From contig JAZTXD010000195.1 of assembly GCA_045636265.1 (NCBI GenBank), positions 1 to 23,614 on the forward strand: DNA of 23,614 bases. Reading direction: 5' to 3'. The stretch is from Flemingiibacterium sp045636265. GTDB lineage: Bacteria; Bacillota; Clostridia; Oscillospirales; CAG-272. The notes beneath the pieces are model-generated. The model was not told where the DNA came from. It did no database searches and saw only the letters and a program-made list of their open reading frames with translations. The position numbers and the translations under genes are program-made. Position 1 is the first letter of the stretch. Every line of letters begins with the position of its first letter. Shown one piece after another: positions 15,343-23,504 of this stretch.

Positions 15343-17322
15343 ATGAGAAAGTTACCCTACCGCCAGATACATCTCGACTTCCACACCTCGGAATTTATCC
15401 CGGGTATCGGTGAGAAGTTCGACAAAAAGCAGTTTCAGGACGCGCTGAAGCTCGGACATGTAAATTCCATCACAATCTTCGCAAAGTGCCACCACGGCTG
15501 GTCATACCACCCCACAACGGCAAACGAAATGCATCCGCATCTCAAATACGACCTCGTTGCGGCACAGCTTGAGGCATGCCGTGAGATAGGAGTTCGAGCT
15601 CCCGTCTACATTTCCGCGGGTTATGACGACAAGTACGCTCGCGAGCATCCCGAGGACCTTATCCTGCCGAGCCTTGGCGGCGGATACAGCTTCTGGGACA
15701 GACCTCACTTCCACCTGCTCTGCTTCAACACTCCCTATATGGACAGACTTGTTGAGCAGACAGAAGAGGTTATGCAGCGCTACAATCCCGAGGCGGTGTT
15801 CCTCGACATATCCGGTCCGCGCACCTGCTACTGCCACCGCTGTATGAAGTCAATGGCAGAAAAGGGACTCGATTATAACAATCCCGAGGACGTCAAGAAG
15901 CACGGCGAGCTTGTCTTCCTCGAATATCTGCGCCGCATCAAAGAAGCGGTCCACAAATACAACAAGGATACCGCTATTTTCCACAATAACGGACACGTTA
16001 TCCGCGGCCGCCGCGACTTTGTTGAATATCAGTCCCATCTCGAGCTTGAGAGCCTTCCCACGGGCGGTTGGGGATATGACCACTTCCCCATGTCCGCGGC
16101 ATACAGCCGTCTTCTCGGCAAGGAATATCTCGGCATGACAGGTAAGTTCCACACCACTTGGGGCGGATTTGGTGAATTCAAGCATCCCAACGCACTGCGC
16201 TACGAAGCCGCGCTTTCAATCGCACTCGGAGCAAAGTGCTCAATTGGCGACCAGCTTCATCCGTCCGGTGAAATGAACATGGTAACATACGGACTCATCG
16301 GCAAGGCTTACGCCGAGGTTGAAGCAAAAGAGCCTTATGTTGACAACTGCGAGGCTGTATCCGATATAGCGATCATGAGCGCGGAAGCGTTTGCTCCCGA
16401 AATCGGCACAAACGCGCCCTATGATACCGGTGCATCGCGCATACTTCTCGAAGGCAAGTATCAATATGATATCATTGACCAGTATGTTGATATCAACCGC
16501 TATAAGCTCCTGATCCTCCCCGACCTTGTACGCATCGACGGTGAGCTTAAGGCAAAGCTCGAAGCATATATTGCAAACGGCGGTAAGATCCTTTGCAGCG
16601 GCAAGTCCGGTCTTTACAAGGACAGCGACAAGTTCGCTCTTGACCTTGGAGTTACATACGAGGGTGAGAACGAGTTCACTCCGAGCTACATGATCCCCGA
16701 ATACGACACCGTAAGCGGCAGAACCGAGTACATCATACACCACAATGCCGCTAACGTGAACCTCACCTCTGGAAGCGTTGAGGCAATGCTCGCAGAGCCG
16801 TACTTCAACCGCACGATCGACCACTACTGCTCGCACAGACAGACTCCGAACAAGCCTGGCACCGAGCGTGTCGGCGCTGTTATAAACGGCAATACCGCAT
16901 ACATCGCGTGGGACATCTTCAAAAACTACGCAGAAAACGGTGCATATTATGCCAAGGAGCTTGTGCTTCACATGATAGATAAGCTTCTGCCGGATGCAGA
17001 GAAGTCTATTATCACAAATCTGCCCGACCGTGCTGTTGTTACATTCAACAAGCAGGCAGAGAACAACCGCTACATCGCGCACCTTCTCTTCGCTCACACC
17101 ACAATACGCGGCGTAAAGACAGAGGTTATCGAGGACATCGTTCCGCTGTACAATGTAACTCTTGCGGCGGCACTCCCGAGCGAGCCGAAGCGTGTTTACA
17201 AGGCGGACTGCGTTGACGGCAAGATCGTTGAAACCGATATTCCCTTCACCTTTGAAAATGGCAAGACTCACCTTACCGTTGACAAGGTTGACATGCACGC
17301 TATGGTTATATTTGATATCTAA
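15343..17322 (+). CDS. Glycoside hydrolase, GH151-like (putative alpha-L-fucosidase) with trimerisation-type domain
   Basis: The 659-residue protein has an N-terminal TIM barrel (about 1-375): RQIHLDFHTSEFIPGIG (7-23), VNSITIFAKCHHGWSYHP (40-57) and AVFLDISGPRTCYCHRC (151-167). A GH42-type beta-galactosidase trimerisation-like domain follows (about 380-560, with LLILPDLVRIDGELKAKLEAYI), then a C-terminal beta domain. The opening motif and overall layout match what I recall of GH151 alpha-L-fucosidase-like proteins. Asp155 is a candidate catalytic residue by position only. There is no signal peptide. GAGGAG lies 8 nt before the ATG. Activity could instead be another exo-glycosidase. The gene diverges from the beta-mannosidase gene and shares its control region. 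Confidence 0.72.
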   Translation: MRKLPYRQIHLDFHTSEFIPGIGEKFDKKQFQDALKLGHVNSITIFAKCHHGWSYHPTTANEMHPHLKYDLVAAQLEACREIGVRAPVYISAGYDDKYAREHPEDLILPSLGGGYSFWDRPHFHLLCFNTPYMDRLVEQTEEVMQRYNPEAVFLDISGPRTCYCHRCMKSMAEKGLDYNNPEDVKKHGELVFLEYLRRIKEAVHKYNKDTAIFHNNGHVIRGRRDFVEYQSHLELESLPTGGWGYDHFPMSAAYSRLLGKEYLGMTGKFHTTWGGFGEFKHPNALRYEAALSIALGAKCSIGDQLHPSGEMNMVTYGLIGKAYAEVEAKEPYVDNCEAVSDIAIMSAEAFAPEIGTNAPYDTGASRILLEGKYQYDIIDQYVDINRYKLLILPDLVRIDGELKAKLEAYIANGGKILCSGKSGLYKDSDKFALDLGVTYEGENEFTPSYMIPEYDTVSGRTEYIIHHNAANVNLTSGSVEAMLAEPYFNRTIDHYCSHRQTPNKPGTERVGAVINGNTAYIAWDIFKNYAENGAYYAKELVLHMIDKLLPDAEKSIITNLPDRAVVTFNKQAENNRYIAHLLFAHTTIRGVKTEVIEDIVPLYNVTLAAALPSEPKRVYKADCVDGKIVETDIPFTFENGKTHLTVDKVDMHAMVIFDI

Positions 17323-17332
17323 ATAAAAACAT

Positions 17333-17361
17333 CGGCGCATCCGTATTTCACGGATGCGCCG
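17333..17361. terminator. Bidirectional terminator between convergent genes
   Basis: CGGCGCATCCGT (17333-17344) and ACGGATGCGCCG (17350-17361) form a perfect 12-bp stem. It is followed by TTTCTAT on the plus strand and by ATGTTTTTATTT on the minus strand, so it can end both the GH151-like and the AraC transcripts. Confidence 0.87.
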
Positions 17362-17370
17362 TTTCTATAT

Positions 17371-18228
17371 TCACTCTTCCCCGTCCGTTTTCTTCCTGTA
17401 CTCGCTCGGGGACATCCCAACGTATTTGTTGAACAGTCGGCTGAAATAAAGTGCATTGTCATATCCCACCGCCGAGGATATCTGCGATATGTTATAATCG
17501 GTATCGGTAAGCAGCCGCTTCGCGCTCGCAATGCGAAGCGACACTATATACTGCATGGGCGTGAGCTTTACCACCTTTTTAAAGCTTCTGATAAACCAGC
17601 ACACACCGAGATGACGGCTGCTTGCATACTCCTCTATGCTTATGTCCTCGGCGTAATTTTCGTTGAAATAATGCGCGGCACGCTCTATTTCGTTTAGCAT
17701 CTGCGCACCGAGCTCGGGCGCCTCACTCTGATAACGGTGTATCATTAAAAATATGTGCTGAAGATTTATGGCGAGCATGTCTTCAAAATTTTTGTGCTTT
17801 AGCTGAAGCTCCTGTATCATCTGCCGGAACAGCCATTCATAGTCGGGAGATATGCCCGTGAATGTCTCCCTCTCGCCCCATGGCATGTATTTTGTGAGCA
17901 AGCGCTCCACATCGTATCCCGTGAAATGCACCCAGTATGTTTCCGCCTTTTGTTTTCGGTCGGAGTAATAGATCTGCGTCTGTCCGGGGTGGAAAAGTAT
18001 CATGTGCCCTTTCGGGACTCGCCGTTCCACACCGTCAAATACGACAAAAAGTGCGCCCTCGGCAACATATAAAAGCTGATAATCCCCTCGTCCGCTCGGA
18101 CGTTTTGTGTTGATGCCACGTTCATTTTCCGCAATGCGGTAATTTCCAGCACCGGTAACGAGCAAAGCCGTTTTATCGTCAACTATCAGATTATGCTCTT
18201 CTGTGAGATACCCGGCGTTCATATACAC
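17371..18228 (-). CDS. AraC family transcriptional regulator
   Basis: The 285-residue regulator has an N-terminal cupin sensor (about 20-150; DYQLLYVAEGALFVVFDGVERRVPKGHMILFHPG) and a C-terminal double helix-turn-helix (about 190-280; DISIEEYASSRHLGVCWFIRSFKKVVKLTPMQYI and ISQISSAVGYDNALYFSRLFNKYVGMSPSEYR). It probably senses a sugar and activates the glycosidase genes on both sides. Start: GGGGGTGA (18241-18234) is well spaced for the GTG at 18228. An ATG two codons later (18222) is an alternative, and ATGs further upstream fall at or before the predicted transcription start. It is divergent from the beta-galactosidase gene. Confidence 0.9.
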   Translation of the reverse strand: MYMNAGYLTEEHNLIVDDKTALLVTGAGNYRIAENERGINTKRPSGRGDYQLLYVAEGALFVVFDGVERRVPKGHMILFHPGQTQIYYSDRKQKAETYWVHFTGYDVERLLTKYMPWGERETFTGISPDYEWLFRQMIQELQLKHKNFEDMLAINLQHIFLMIHRYQSEAPELGAQMLNEIERAAHYFNENYAEDISIEEYASSRHLGVCWFIRSFKKVVKLTPMQYIVSLRIASAKRLLTDTDYNISQISSAVGYDNALYFSRLFNKYVGMSPSEYRKKTDGEE

Positions 18229-18253
18229 GAAGCTCACCCCCATATACATCAAT

Positions 18254-18282
18254 ATTATACATCAAAACTCGCGAAAAATCAA
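18254..18282 (-). promoter_or_regulatory. Sigma-A promoter of the AraC regulator
   Basis: On the minus strand: -35 TTGATT (18282-18277), 17-bp spacer, -10 TATAAT (18259-18254). The start near 18247 leaves a leader of about 20 nt before the GTG at 18228. Confidence 0.82.
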
Positions 18283-18293
18283 GCGAAAATATC

Positions 18294-18338
18294 ATTTTGT
18301 GTATATTTTATTATATTTTGTCCATTGTAATATTTTGT
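18294..18338 (+). promoter_or_regulatory. ATTTTGT direct repeats in the araC/beta-galactosidase control region
   Basis: ATTTTGT occurs at 18294-18300, 18315-18321 and 18332-18338 (steps of 21 and 17 bp). The first copy lies 11 bp upstream of the araC -35. A TAAAAT at 18353-18358 is the best -10 for the beta-galactosidase gene, and no good -35 is placed for it, which fits an activator-dependent promoter. The AT-rich composition makes chance repeats possible. Confidence 0.4.
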
Positions 18339-18390
18339 GCGGCGTATTAAAATAAAATCATACAGTAATTTTCCCAAAGGAGAAACTACA

Positions 18391-20961
18391 ATGAAAGAAT
18401 ACGAAAGCTTTGAAAGAATCGGCACAGAGCCTCACAGAAGCTATTACATCCCGTTTGCACCGAACGACACTGTCGGATACATTCACGGAATCGTTGACAG
18501 AACCACAAGCTCAAAATTCATGTCCCTTAACGGCACATGGCATATCGGTGCTCATGAGTATGTTGACGAGTTCGCCCTCGACGAAACACTTGACAACACG
18601 ATTCCCGTGCCCTCCTGCGTACAGATGCACGGATATGATCATCTGCAGTATATCAACCACCGCTACCCCTTCCCCGTCCTCTTTCCGAGAGTTGCCGAGA
18701 AGAATCCTAACTGGCACTACCGCCGCACGTTTAATTTAGCAAAAAAAATGGGAGAACGTTATTACCTGAACTTTGAGGGCGTTGACTCCGCGTTCTACCT
18801 TTACATTAACGGCAAATATAAGGGTTACTCGCAGATATCGCATGCCACGAGTGAGTTTGATATCACCGAGCTTGTTCGCGACGGCGAAAACACCGTAGAC
18901 GTTCATGTTCTCAAGTGGTGTATCTCTTCGTACCTCGAGTGTCAGGATAAGCTCCGCTTCTCCGGAATTTTCCGTGATGTCTACATACTCACCCGTCCCG
19001 CAGAGCATATCACCGACTATAAGATCGAAACCGAGCTTTCCGACACCGACGGAATTCTTCGCTTTACAAACCACTCCAACATTACTGTATCCTTAAGCTT
19101 CGGCACAATAGACACCGCTGCAAGGCCCGGAGCAACAGCAACCGTTACAGTAAAAGATGTCAGACTCTGGTCGCCCGACGCACCTAATCTCTACACGCTT
19201 ATCATATCAGCAGGCGGCGAAAAGATCATTGAAAAAATAGGCTTCAGAACAGTCAGCATAGAAGGCAAGGTATTCAAGGTAAACGGCGTCCACACAAAGC
19301 TCAAGGGCGTAAACCGCCACGATTTCAACCCCGACACCGCGGCAACTGTAACGCTTGAGAACATGATCACAGACCTGAAACTCATGAAGGAACTTAACGT
19401 AAATGCAGTTCGCACATCTCACTATCCGAACGCTCCAGAATTCTATCTGCTGTGCGACGTGCTTGGCCTTTACGTAATGGACGAAGCCGATGTCGAAACT
19501 CACGGAGCTGTTGGAATAGAGGGCAAATATTCGCATGAATGCTGGAGCAAATATGCCGAGGAGGAGCGCTTTATCCCGGGCATCACAGACAGACACATGG
19601 CTTTGGTTGAGCGCGACAAGAACCGCACCTCTGTTATAATCTGGTCGCTCGGAAACGAAAGCTCATTTGGCAAATCCTTCTTTGATGGCGCAAAATATGT
19701 GAGAGAACGCGATACCACAAGACCTATCCACTATGAAGCTATCCGCTACGCCGACCCGAAATACTACTACACCGATATGGTAGACTTTGTAAGCTCTATG
19801 TATCCGTCTTTTGAGTGGATAGAAGAAAAAATCATCAACAATCCCGAGGAAACACGTCCGTTTGTGATTTGCGAGTACACTCATGCAATGGGTAACAGCT
19901 GCGGCGATATTGCTGATTATTGGGATATTATCAACAGCAGTGATCAATTTGCCGGCGCATTCGTATGGGAATGGGCAGATCACGGAATCAGAACCGAGAA
20001 GGGATTTTTGTACGGCGGCGACTTCGGGGAGAAGCTTCACGATACAAACTTCTGTATCGACGGTCTTGTAACCCCCGACAGAAAGGTGAAATCCGGCGCG
20101 CTTGAAATGCAAGCGGTATACGCCGACAAAGAGCGTCCGGAGATCAAGGACGTCGAAATTCCAAAGCCCGTATCAAAGAATGCAAAGGAAATAAAGATTG
20201 AAATAAACGAGCGCACGGGCGAGCTTGTTTCTATCCTCGCTGACGGAAAAGAAGTGCTCCGCTCACCGATGTCGCTCAACATAACACGTTATATTGACAA
20301 CGACTATTTCCTGTGGGGCAGACCCGGAAACAAAGAGTACCTCACCGCTTGTACGCCGAACGTTTTAAGCCGCGAGAGAGTTGGAAACTCTTATAAGTTC
20401 ACATGTGCAATGGCTACCGATGCACTCATCCCCGCGCTTTACTATACGCTTACTTACACCGTAAACAAAAACGAGCTTACGGTAAGCCTCGACTACGAAA
20501 GCGCAGACTACATCGGATTCCTTCCGAGAATCGGATTTGAGTTCGCGGTGGATAAGAAGTACGCCGACTTCTACTACATCGGCTTCGGTCCCACAGAAAG
20601 CTACTGCGATAAGTATGTTGCCTGCGAATACGGACTGTATCACAGCACCGCCGAGGAGAATTACGACAACAACTACATTCGTCCCCAGGAATCCGGCAGC
20701 CACTATGCAAGCAAGTATCTTGAAGTCAAGAACCTCTTTAGCCTCACAGCAGATAAGCCGTTCTCGTTCTCGGTCAACCCATATACTACAAAGCAGCTGT
20801 ACGGCACAAAGCACAACTTCGAGCTTCCCGAAAACGATTTTGTGAATGTGTGTGTAGACCTTGCAATGAGTGGTGTTGGCTCCGCAGCCTGCGGTCCCGA
20901 GCTTGGGGAAAAATACCGCGCGCCGAAGAAGGGATGCAATACGTTTAAATTTATGTTTTAA
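18391..20961 (+). CDS. Glycoside hydrolase family 2, beta-galactosidase (LacZ-type)
   Basis: The 856-residue protein has the LacZ-type series: sugar-binding jelly roll (about 25-200; NWHYRRTFNL, YLYINGKYKGYSQIS), immunoglobulin-like domain, and TIM barrel (about 300-585). The catalytic barrel holds GVNRHDFNPDTA, the acid/base Glu423 in WSLGNESSFG and the nucleophile Glu495 in VICEYTHAMGNS. A C-terminal beta-sandwich (Bgal small-chain-like, FYYIGFGPTESYCDK) follows. It is shorter than E. coli LacZ (1023). There is no signal peptide, so it is cytoplasmic. The ATG at 18391 has AAAGGAG 8 nt upstream; an earlier in-frame start lies inside the promoter region. Beta-galactosidase is the best call, but beta-glucuronidase-like specificities exist in GH2. 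Confidence 0.92.
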   Translation: MKEYESFERIGTEPHRSYYIPFAPNDTVGYIHGIVDRTTSSKFMSLNGTWHIGAHEYVDEFALDETLDNTIPVPSCVQMHGYDHLQYINHRYPFPVLFPRVAEKNPNWHYRRTFNLAKKMGERYYLNFEGVDSAFYLYINGKYKGYSQISHATSEFDITELVRDGENTVDVHVLKWCISSYLECQDKLRFSGIFRDVYILTRPAEHITDYKIETELSDTDGILRFTNHSNITVSLSFGTIDTAARPGATATVTVKDVRLWSPDAPNLYTLIISAGGEKIIEKIGFRTVSIEGKVFKVNGVHTKLKGVNRHDFNPDTAATVTLENMITDLKLMKELNVNAVRTSHYPNAPEFYLLCDVLGLYVMDEADVETHGAVGIEGKYSHECWSKYAEEERFIPGITDRHMALVERDKNRTSVIIWSLGNESSFGKSFFDGAKYVRERDTTRPIHYEAIRYADPKYYYTDMVDFVSSMYPSFEWIEEKIINNPEETRPFVICEYTHAMGNSCGDIADYWDIINSSDQFAGAFVWEWADHGIRTEKGFLYGGDFGEKLHDTNFCIDGLVTPDRKVKSGALEMQAVYADKERPEIKDVEIPKPVSKNAKEIKIEINERTGELVSILADGKEVLRSPMSLNITRYIDNDYFLWGRPGNKEYLTACTPNVLSRERVGNSYKFTCAMATDALIPALYYTLTYTVNKNELTVSLDYESADYIGFLPRIGFEFAVDKKYADFYYIGFGPTESYCDKYVACEYGLYHSTAEENYDNNYIRPQESGSHYASKYLEVKNLFSLTADKPFSFSVNPYTTKQLYGTKHNFELPENDFVNVCVDLAMSGVGSAACGPELGEKYRAPKKGCNTFKFMF

Positions 20962-21011
20962 ACATGGAAATCAGCGCGTGTAACCGCGCGGTGGCTTTAT
21001 CTGAGAATTAC

Positions 21012-21063
21012 AAAATGAAGAGTTCCCACAAACCTAACAAACAGTTTGTGGGAACTTCATTTT
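21012..21063 (+). terminator. Intrinsic terminator after beta-galactosidase
   Basis: The stem AATGAAGAGTTCCCACAAAC (21014-21033) pairs with GTTTGTGGGAACTTCATT (21044-21061), with a small bulge, then TTTATAAG. It is a long, stable hairpin about 50 nt past the stop. The stretch 20962-21122 holds nothing else recognisable. Confidence 0.85.
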
Positions 21064-21122
21064 ATAAGCAAAATTGTGTTGCGACGGCAGATGCTGTCTT
21101 GCTCAATAAAGATGCTGTACTA

Positions 21123-21151
21123 TTGACAATCAACCGAAAATATGGTATTAT
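21123..21151 (+). promoter_or_regulatory. Sigma-A promoter of the CotH-family lipoprotein gene
   Basis: -35 TTGACA (21123-21128), 17-bp spacer, -10 TATTAT (21146-21151) with extended TGG. The start near 21158 is about 29 nt before the ATG at 21187. Confidence 0.85.
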
Positions 21152-21186
21152 TATGTCAATATAATTCTACAGATAGGAGAAACCGT

Positions 21187-22893
21187 ATGAAAATATACCG
21201 ATATATTGCCGTTTCCGTCCTTTTACTGCTTATGGCGATGGTGACGTTTTCCTGTGCCCGGACAGATACAGCCGAGATGCCAACCGAAACAACCGGATCT
21301 GTTGTGACTGAAGAAAGCACAACCGCACAACCGTCATACACGGACACAGAAACCACAATCGACACAGCCGAGCAGGAAACAACGGTCGATACCGATCCGC
21401 CGAAGCCCTTAACACCTCCGGCACAAATCACATCCTTCACCGTTCCCAAAGAAAACAACCGCAATATGTGCGAATCTCTTACGGGTGAAATCTCCGAGGG
21501 AAAAATTCTCCTTACCGTCACCGCTCCTACGGACACCTATTCTCTGAAAACAGCCACTGTATCCTTGGAGCATGACGGCATACTCACATATCCCGATCCT
21601 CTGACACAGACGGTGGATCTCACTTCCCCCGACTGCTGTTTTATCGTAACCAATGAGGATGGCGTAAAAACGAAATACACAGTGGAACTGCGATACGCCA
21701 AAAATCTTATCCCCGTTGTTTCCATTGACACCGCCGACGGCAAAGACATTCTCTCGAAGGACTATTACATGGATGCCACCATAAGCATCGACACCTCAGG
21801 TGTGGACGGTTGGTATCTGCCACAGGGATTTTCCGCCCTCGCTCCCACGAAAATGGAGATAAAAGGCAGAGGCAATTCCACTTGGGAATGGGAGAAAAAG
21901 CCATACAAATTCAAATTTGACGAAAAGATCTCCGTTCTGGGCCTTACACCCGCAAAAAAATGGGTGCTTCTTGCCAATTACTCGGATATGTCGCTCATGC
22001 GCAACTATGTGGTAATGGATGTTGCTAAGGTGATATCCACCGTGACATCCCCCTTTTCACAGTTCCCGGTGAATCTGTTTGTAAACGGAGAATACCGTGG
22101 CATATACTCCATCGGTGAAGATCACGATGTGGGCGCAGGACGGGTGGAACTGCCTGATGACACCGGCGTTGCGGACACCTCGTTCATGCTGGAAATCGGC
22201 GGCTACGATGAAACAGAGGATGTGTTCGGTAAGACCGTATTCTCTACCGAGCTTGTCCGTTGGTGCACCATTGAGCATCCGGATGATGAAGATGTAACAC
22301 AAGAGCAGGCAGATTTTATCATCGACTATGTAACCAAAGCGGACACAGCAGTTAAATCCCTCTATGGATACGAGGAATATATTGATGTGGATGCCCTCAT
22401 AAACTGGTTCATTGCAAATGAACTGTTTTATAATCTTGAATCCTGCTTCAATCGCAGTTGTTACATGACTAAAGTCCCCGGGGGAAAGTTGACCATGGGG
22501 CCTCTTTGGGACTACGATCTTGCCATGGGCAATCTGTACAACGATTTCGGCAGATACGATATCTGGGCGTGTCTTGCCCAGGGATACGGCTATATCGGCG
22601 ACAACTGGATGTGCTATCTCATGAAGGATCCGAACTTCAGAGCGAAGCTCAGAACACGTTGGGACGAGGTAAAAGATGAACTGCTGACAACCGCTCTTAA
22701 CAGAATCGACAGAATGGAACAGACTCTCGCTCCCAGCGCAGAATATAATTTTGCCGTATGGGACATTCTGGGCACGCGCGCTGTTCGCCCTCAACCGGTA
22801 TCTATTAAAAATCTCAAAACGTATGCTGATCATGTGAAGTACATCCGCAACTTTATCGAAAACAGATGGAACTGGATGGACGCAAATATATAG
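21187..22893 (+). CDS. CotH kinase family lipoprotein
   Basis: The 568-residue product opens with a lipoprotein signal (lipobox FSC, lipidated Cys23) and a Thr/Glu-rich linker (about 25-75), then a small beta domain (about 78-170). The CotH-kinase fold follows: KMEIKGRGNSTWEWEKKPYK (222-241), KKWVLLANYSDMSLMRNYV (257-275), VNGEYRGIYSIGE (299-311), NELFYNLESCFNRSCYMTK (411-429) and GPLWDYDLAMGN (438-449). The last motif carries the family's catalytic/metal Asp pair. Family knowledge: spore-coat CotH is a protein kinase; secreted relatives in gut Clostridia are of unclear function. AGGAGA lies before the ATG. It stands alone with its own promoter and terminator. Confidence 0.9.
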   Translation: MKIYRYIAVSVLLLLMAMVTFSCARTDTAEMPTETTGSVVTEESTTAQPSYTDTETTIDTAEQETTVDTDPPKPLTPPAQITSFTVPKENNRNMCESLTGEISEGKILLTVTAPTDTYSLKTATVSLEHDGILTYPDPLTQTVDLTSPDCCFIVTNEDGVKTKYTVELRYAKNLIPVVSIDTADGKDILSKDYYMDATISIDTSGVDGWYLPQGFSALAPTKMEIKGRGNSTWEWEKKPYKFKFDEKISVLGLTPAKKWVLLANYSDMSLMRNYVVMDVAKVISTVTSPFSQFPVNLFVNGEYRGIYSIGEDHDVGAGRVELPDDTGVADTSFMLEIGGYDETEDVFGKTVFSTELVRWCTIEHPDDEDVTQEQADFIIDYVTKADTAVKSLYGYEEYIDVDALINWFIANELFYNLESCFNRSCYMTKVPGGKLTMGPLWDYDLAMGNLYNDFGRYDIWACLAQGYGYIGDNWMCYLMKDPNFRAKLRTRWDEVKDELLTTALNRIDRMEQTLAPSAEYNFAVWDILGTRAVRPQPVSIKNLKTYADHVKYIRNFIENRWNWMDANI

Positions 22894-22901
22894 AAGAAAA
22901 A

Positions 22902-22940
22902 GAGGTGATGCATTGTAAAATGCGTCACCTCCGGCTTTTT
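22902..22940 (+). terminator. Intrinsic terminator of the CotH-family gene
   Basis: GAGGTGATGCATT (22902-22914) pairs with AATGCGTCACCTC (22919-22931; one G-T wobble) around loop GTAA, then CCGGCTTTTT. The T run coincides with the broken 3' end of the opposite-strand four-helix-bundle gene. Confidence 0.88.
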
Positions 22941-23141
22941 GAGTGCAAATTCCAGTTTAGCAACAAAATCCTTTTTACTTTGTGCGTACTGAGCCTCATG
23001 GATATTTGCTCCCACCGATGTACCAGAACGTGCAAGTTGATCTATCATATAAGCACTTTTAGGCATAGTTATGCTATCAACAAGAGTTACCACAGCAACT
23101 GCAAATTCAAAAGACAAATCAAGCAATTTGTTTTCTGACAT
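22935..23141 (-). pseudogene. 3'-truncated four-helix-bundle protein (S23/IVS family, TIGR02436-like)
   Basis: From the ATG at 23141 the minus strand encodes about 68 residues typical of the clostridial branch of the 23S-rRNA intervening-sequence/four-helix-bundle family. They begin MSENKLLDLSFEFAVAVVTL and include QLARSGTSVGANIHEAQYAQSKKDF and LEFALK. Family members run to about 120 residues with two more helices. Here the homology stops after LEFALK and the frame runs through the CotH terminator and antisense into CotH, ending at 22830 with an unrelated tail. The start has AAAGGTGGGGG upstream. The family includes the Avd-like fold and has no settled function for free-standing members. It is likely a remnant; a short functional product is not excluded. 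Confidence 0.72.
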
Positions 23142-23176
23142 AAGCCCCCACCTTTCAAAAGAACTTTGAAATAATA

Positions 23177-23314
23177 TATCGCTTACACGATATGATATAC
23201 AGCTTCGCCGCATGATATAATATCCGCTCCCACCATACGTGAAGCGTATATCATCTGCGAAGCAGATATCATACCGCCGGTATATCATTCGTTCCCGCAG
23301 GGAACGGATATCAT
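23177..23314 (-). repeat. Array of small hairpins joined by constant ATGATAT linkers
   Basis: Read on the minus strand, upstream of the four-helix-bundle start, ATGATAT occurs at 23314-23308, 23288-23282, 23272-23266 and 23254-23248. Between copies are different mini-palindromes: CGTTCCC/GGGAACG, ACCG/CGGT, CTGC/GCAG, and ACG/CGT after the fourth. Two inverted copies (ATATCAT) follow at 23218-23212 and 23198-23192, then ATCG/CGAT around 23194-23179. The linkers are constant while the stem sequences change but stay paired. No coding potential is seen. Confidence 0.8.
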
Positions 23315-23315
23315 T

Positions 23316-23356
23316 GCAAAAAGAATCTTTTGTCACTGACAAAAGATTCTTTTTGC
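23316..23356. repeat. Perfect 20-bp palindrome with 1-nt centre
   Basis: The 20 nt at 23316-23335 are exactly complementary to 23337-23356 around C23336. It separates the ATGATAT hairpin array from the first 110-bp repeat. As RNA the hairpin ends in CTTTTTGC on either strand, so it could also terminate transcription. Confidence 0.85.
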
Positions 23357-23466
23357 TTGGTGCCGGTGGCGGGGGTCGATTGACCCGCAAGAGCTGACGT
23401 AGGCGTCAGCTCTACAAGAACGCATGGCGTTCTTGATGTGCCTCTTCTTCACCCCACTCTCGTCAT
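23357..23466. repeat. Hairpin-rich 110-bp repeat, copy 1
   Basis: It starts TTGGTGCCGGTG and ends CCCACTCTCGTCAT. It contains GGGTC/GACCC (about 23373-23385), GAGCTGACG/CGTCAGCTC (23391-23412) and CAAGAACGC/GCGTTCTTG (about 23416-23436), then an unpaired CT-rich tail. Copy 2 is 148 bp further on, and only about four positions differ. No gene was recognised. Confidence 0.9.
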
Positions 23467-23504
23467 GAATAGAAGCGCAGCAGGCTTCGTCCACTGCGCT
23501 TCTA
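23467..23504. repeat. Palindromic spacer between the 110-bp repeats
   Basis: AATAGAAGCGCAG (23468-23480) pairs with CTGCGCTTCTATT (23494-23506) around a 13-nt loop; the last two bases belong to the next repeat. It occupies the same position as the unrelated palindrome 23316-23356 does before copy 1. Confidence 0.82.

Noticed and set aside
16240..17340. A 366-codon open frame on the minus strand
   Set aside because: It is antisense to the GH151-like gene, has no ribosome site and no recognisable motif.
20964..21164. A 66-codon ORF between beta-galactosidase and the CotH gene
   Set aside because: It runs through the terminator hairpin and the next promoter and has no ribosome site.
23359..23390. 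Possible tRNA 3' end on the minus strand (TGGTGCCGG... read as CCGGCACCA)
   Set aside because: The CCA-like end and a nearby stem resemble an acceptor/T-arm, but the stem-loop does not fit a T arm and no anticodon or D arm exists. The string simply begins each 110-bp repeat.
22830..23390. A single 186-codon protein on the minus strand
   Set aside because: The part upstream of 23141 translates the hairpin array and palindrome, and the part past about 22935 is antisense terminator and CotH. Only the middle matches a protein family.
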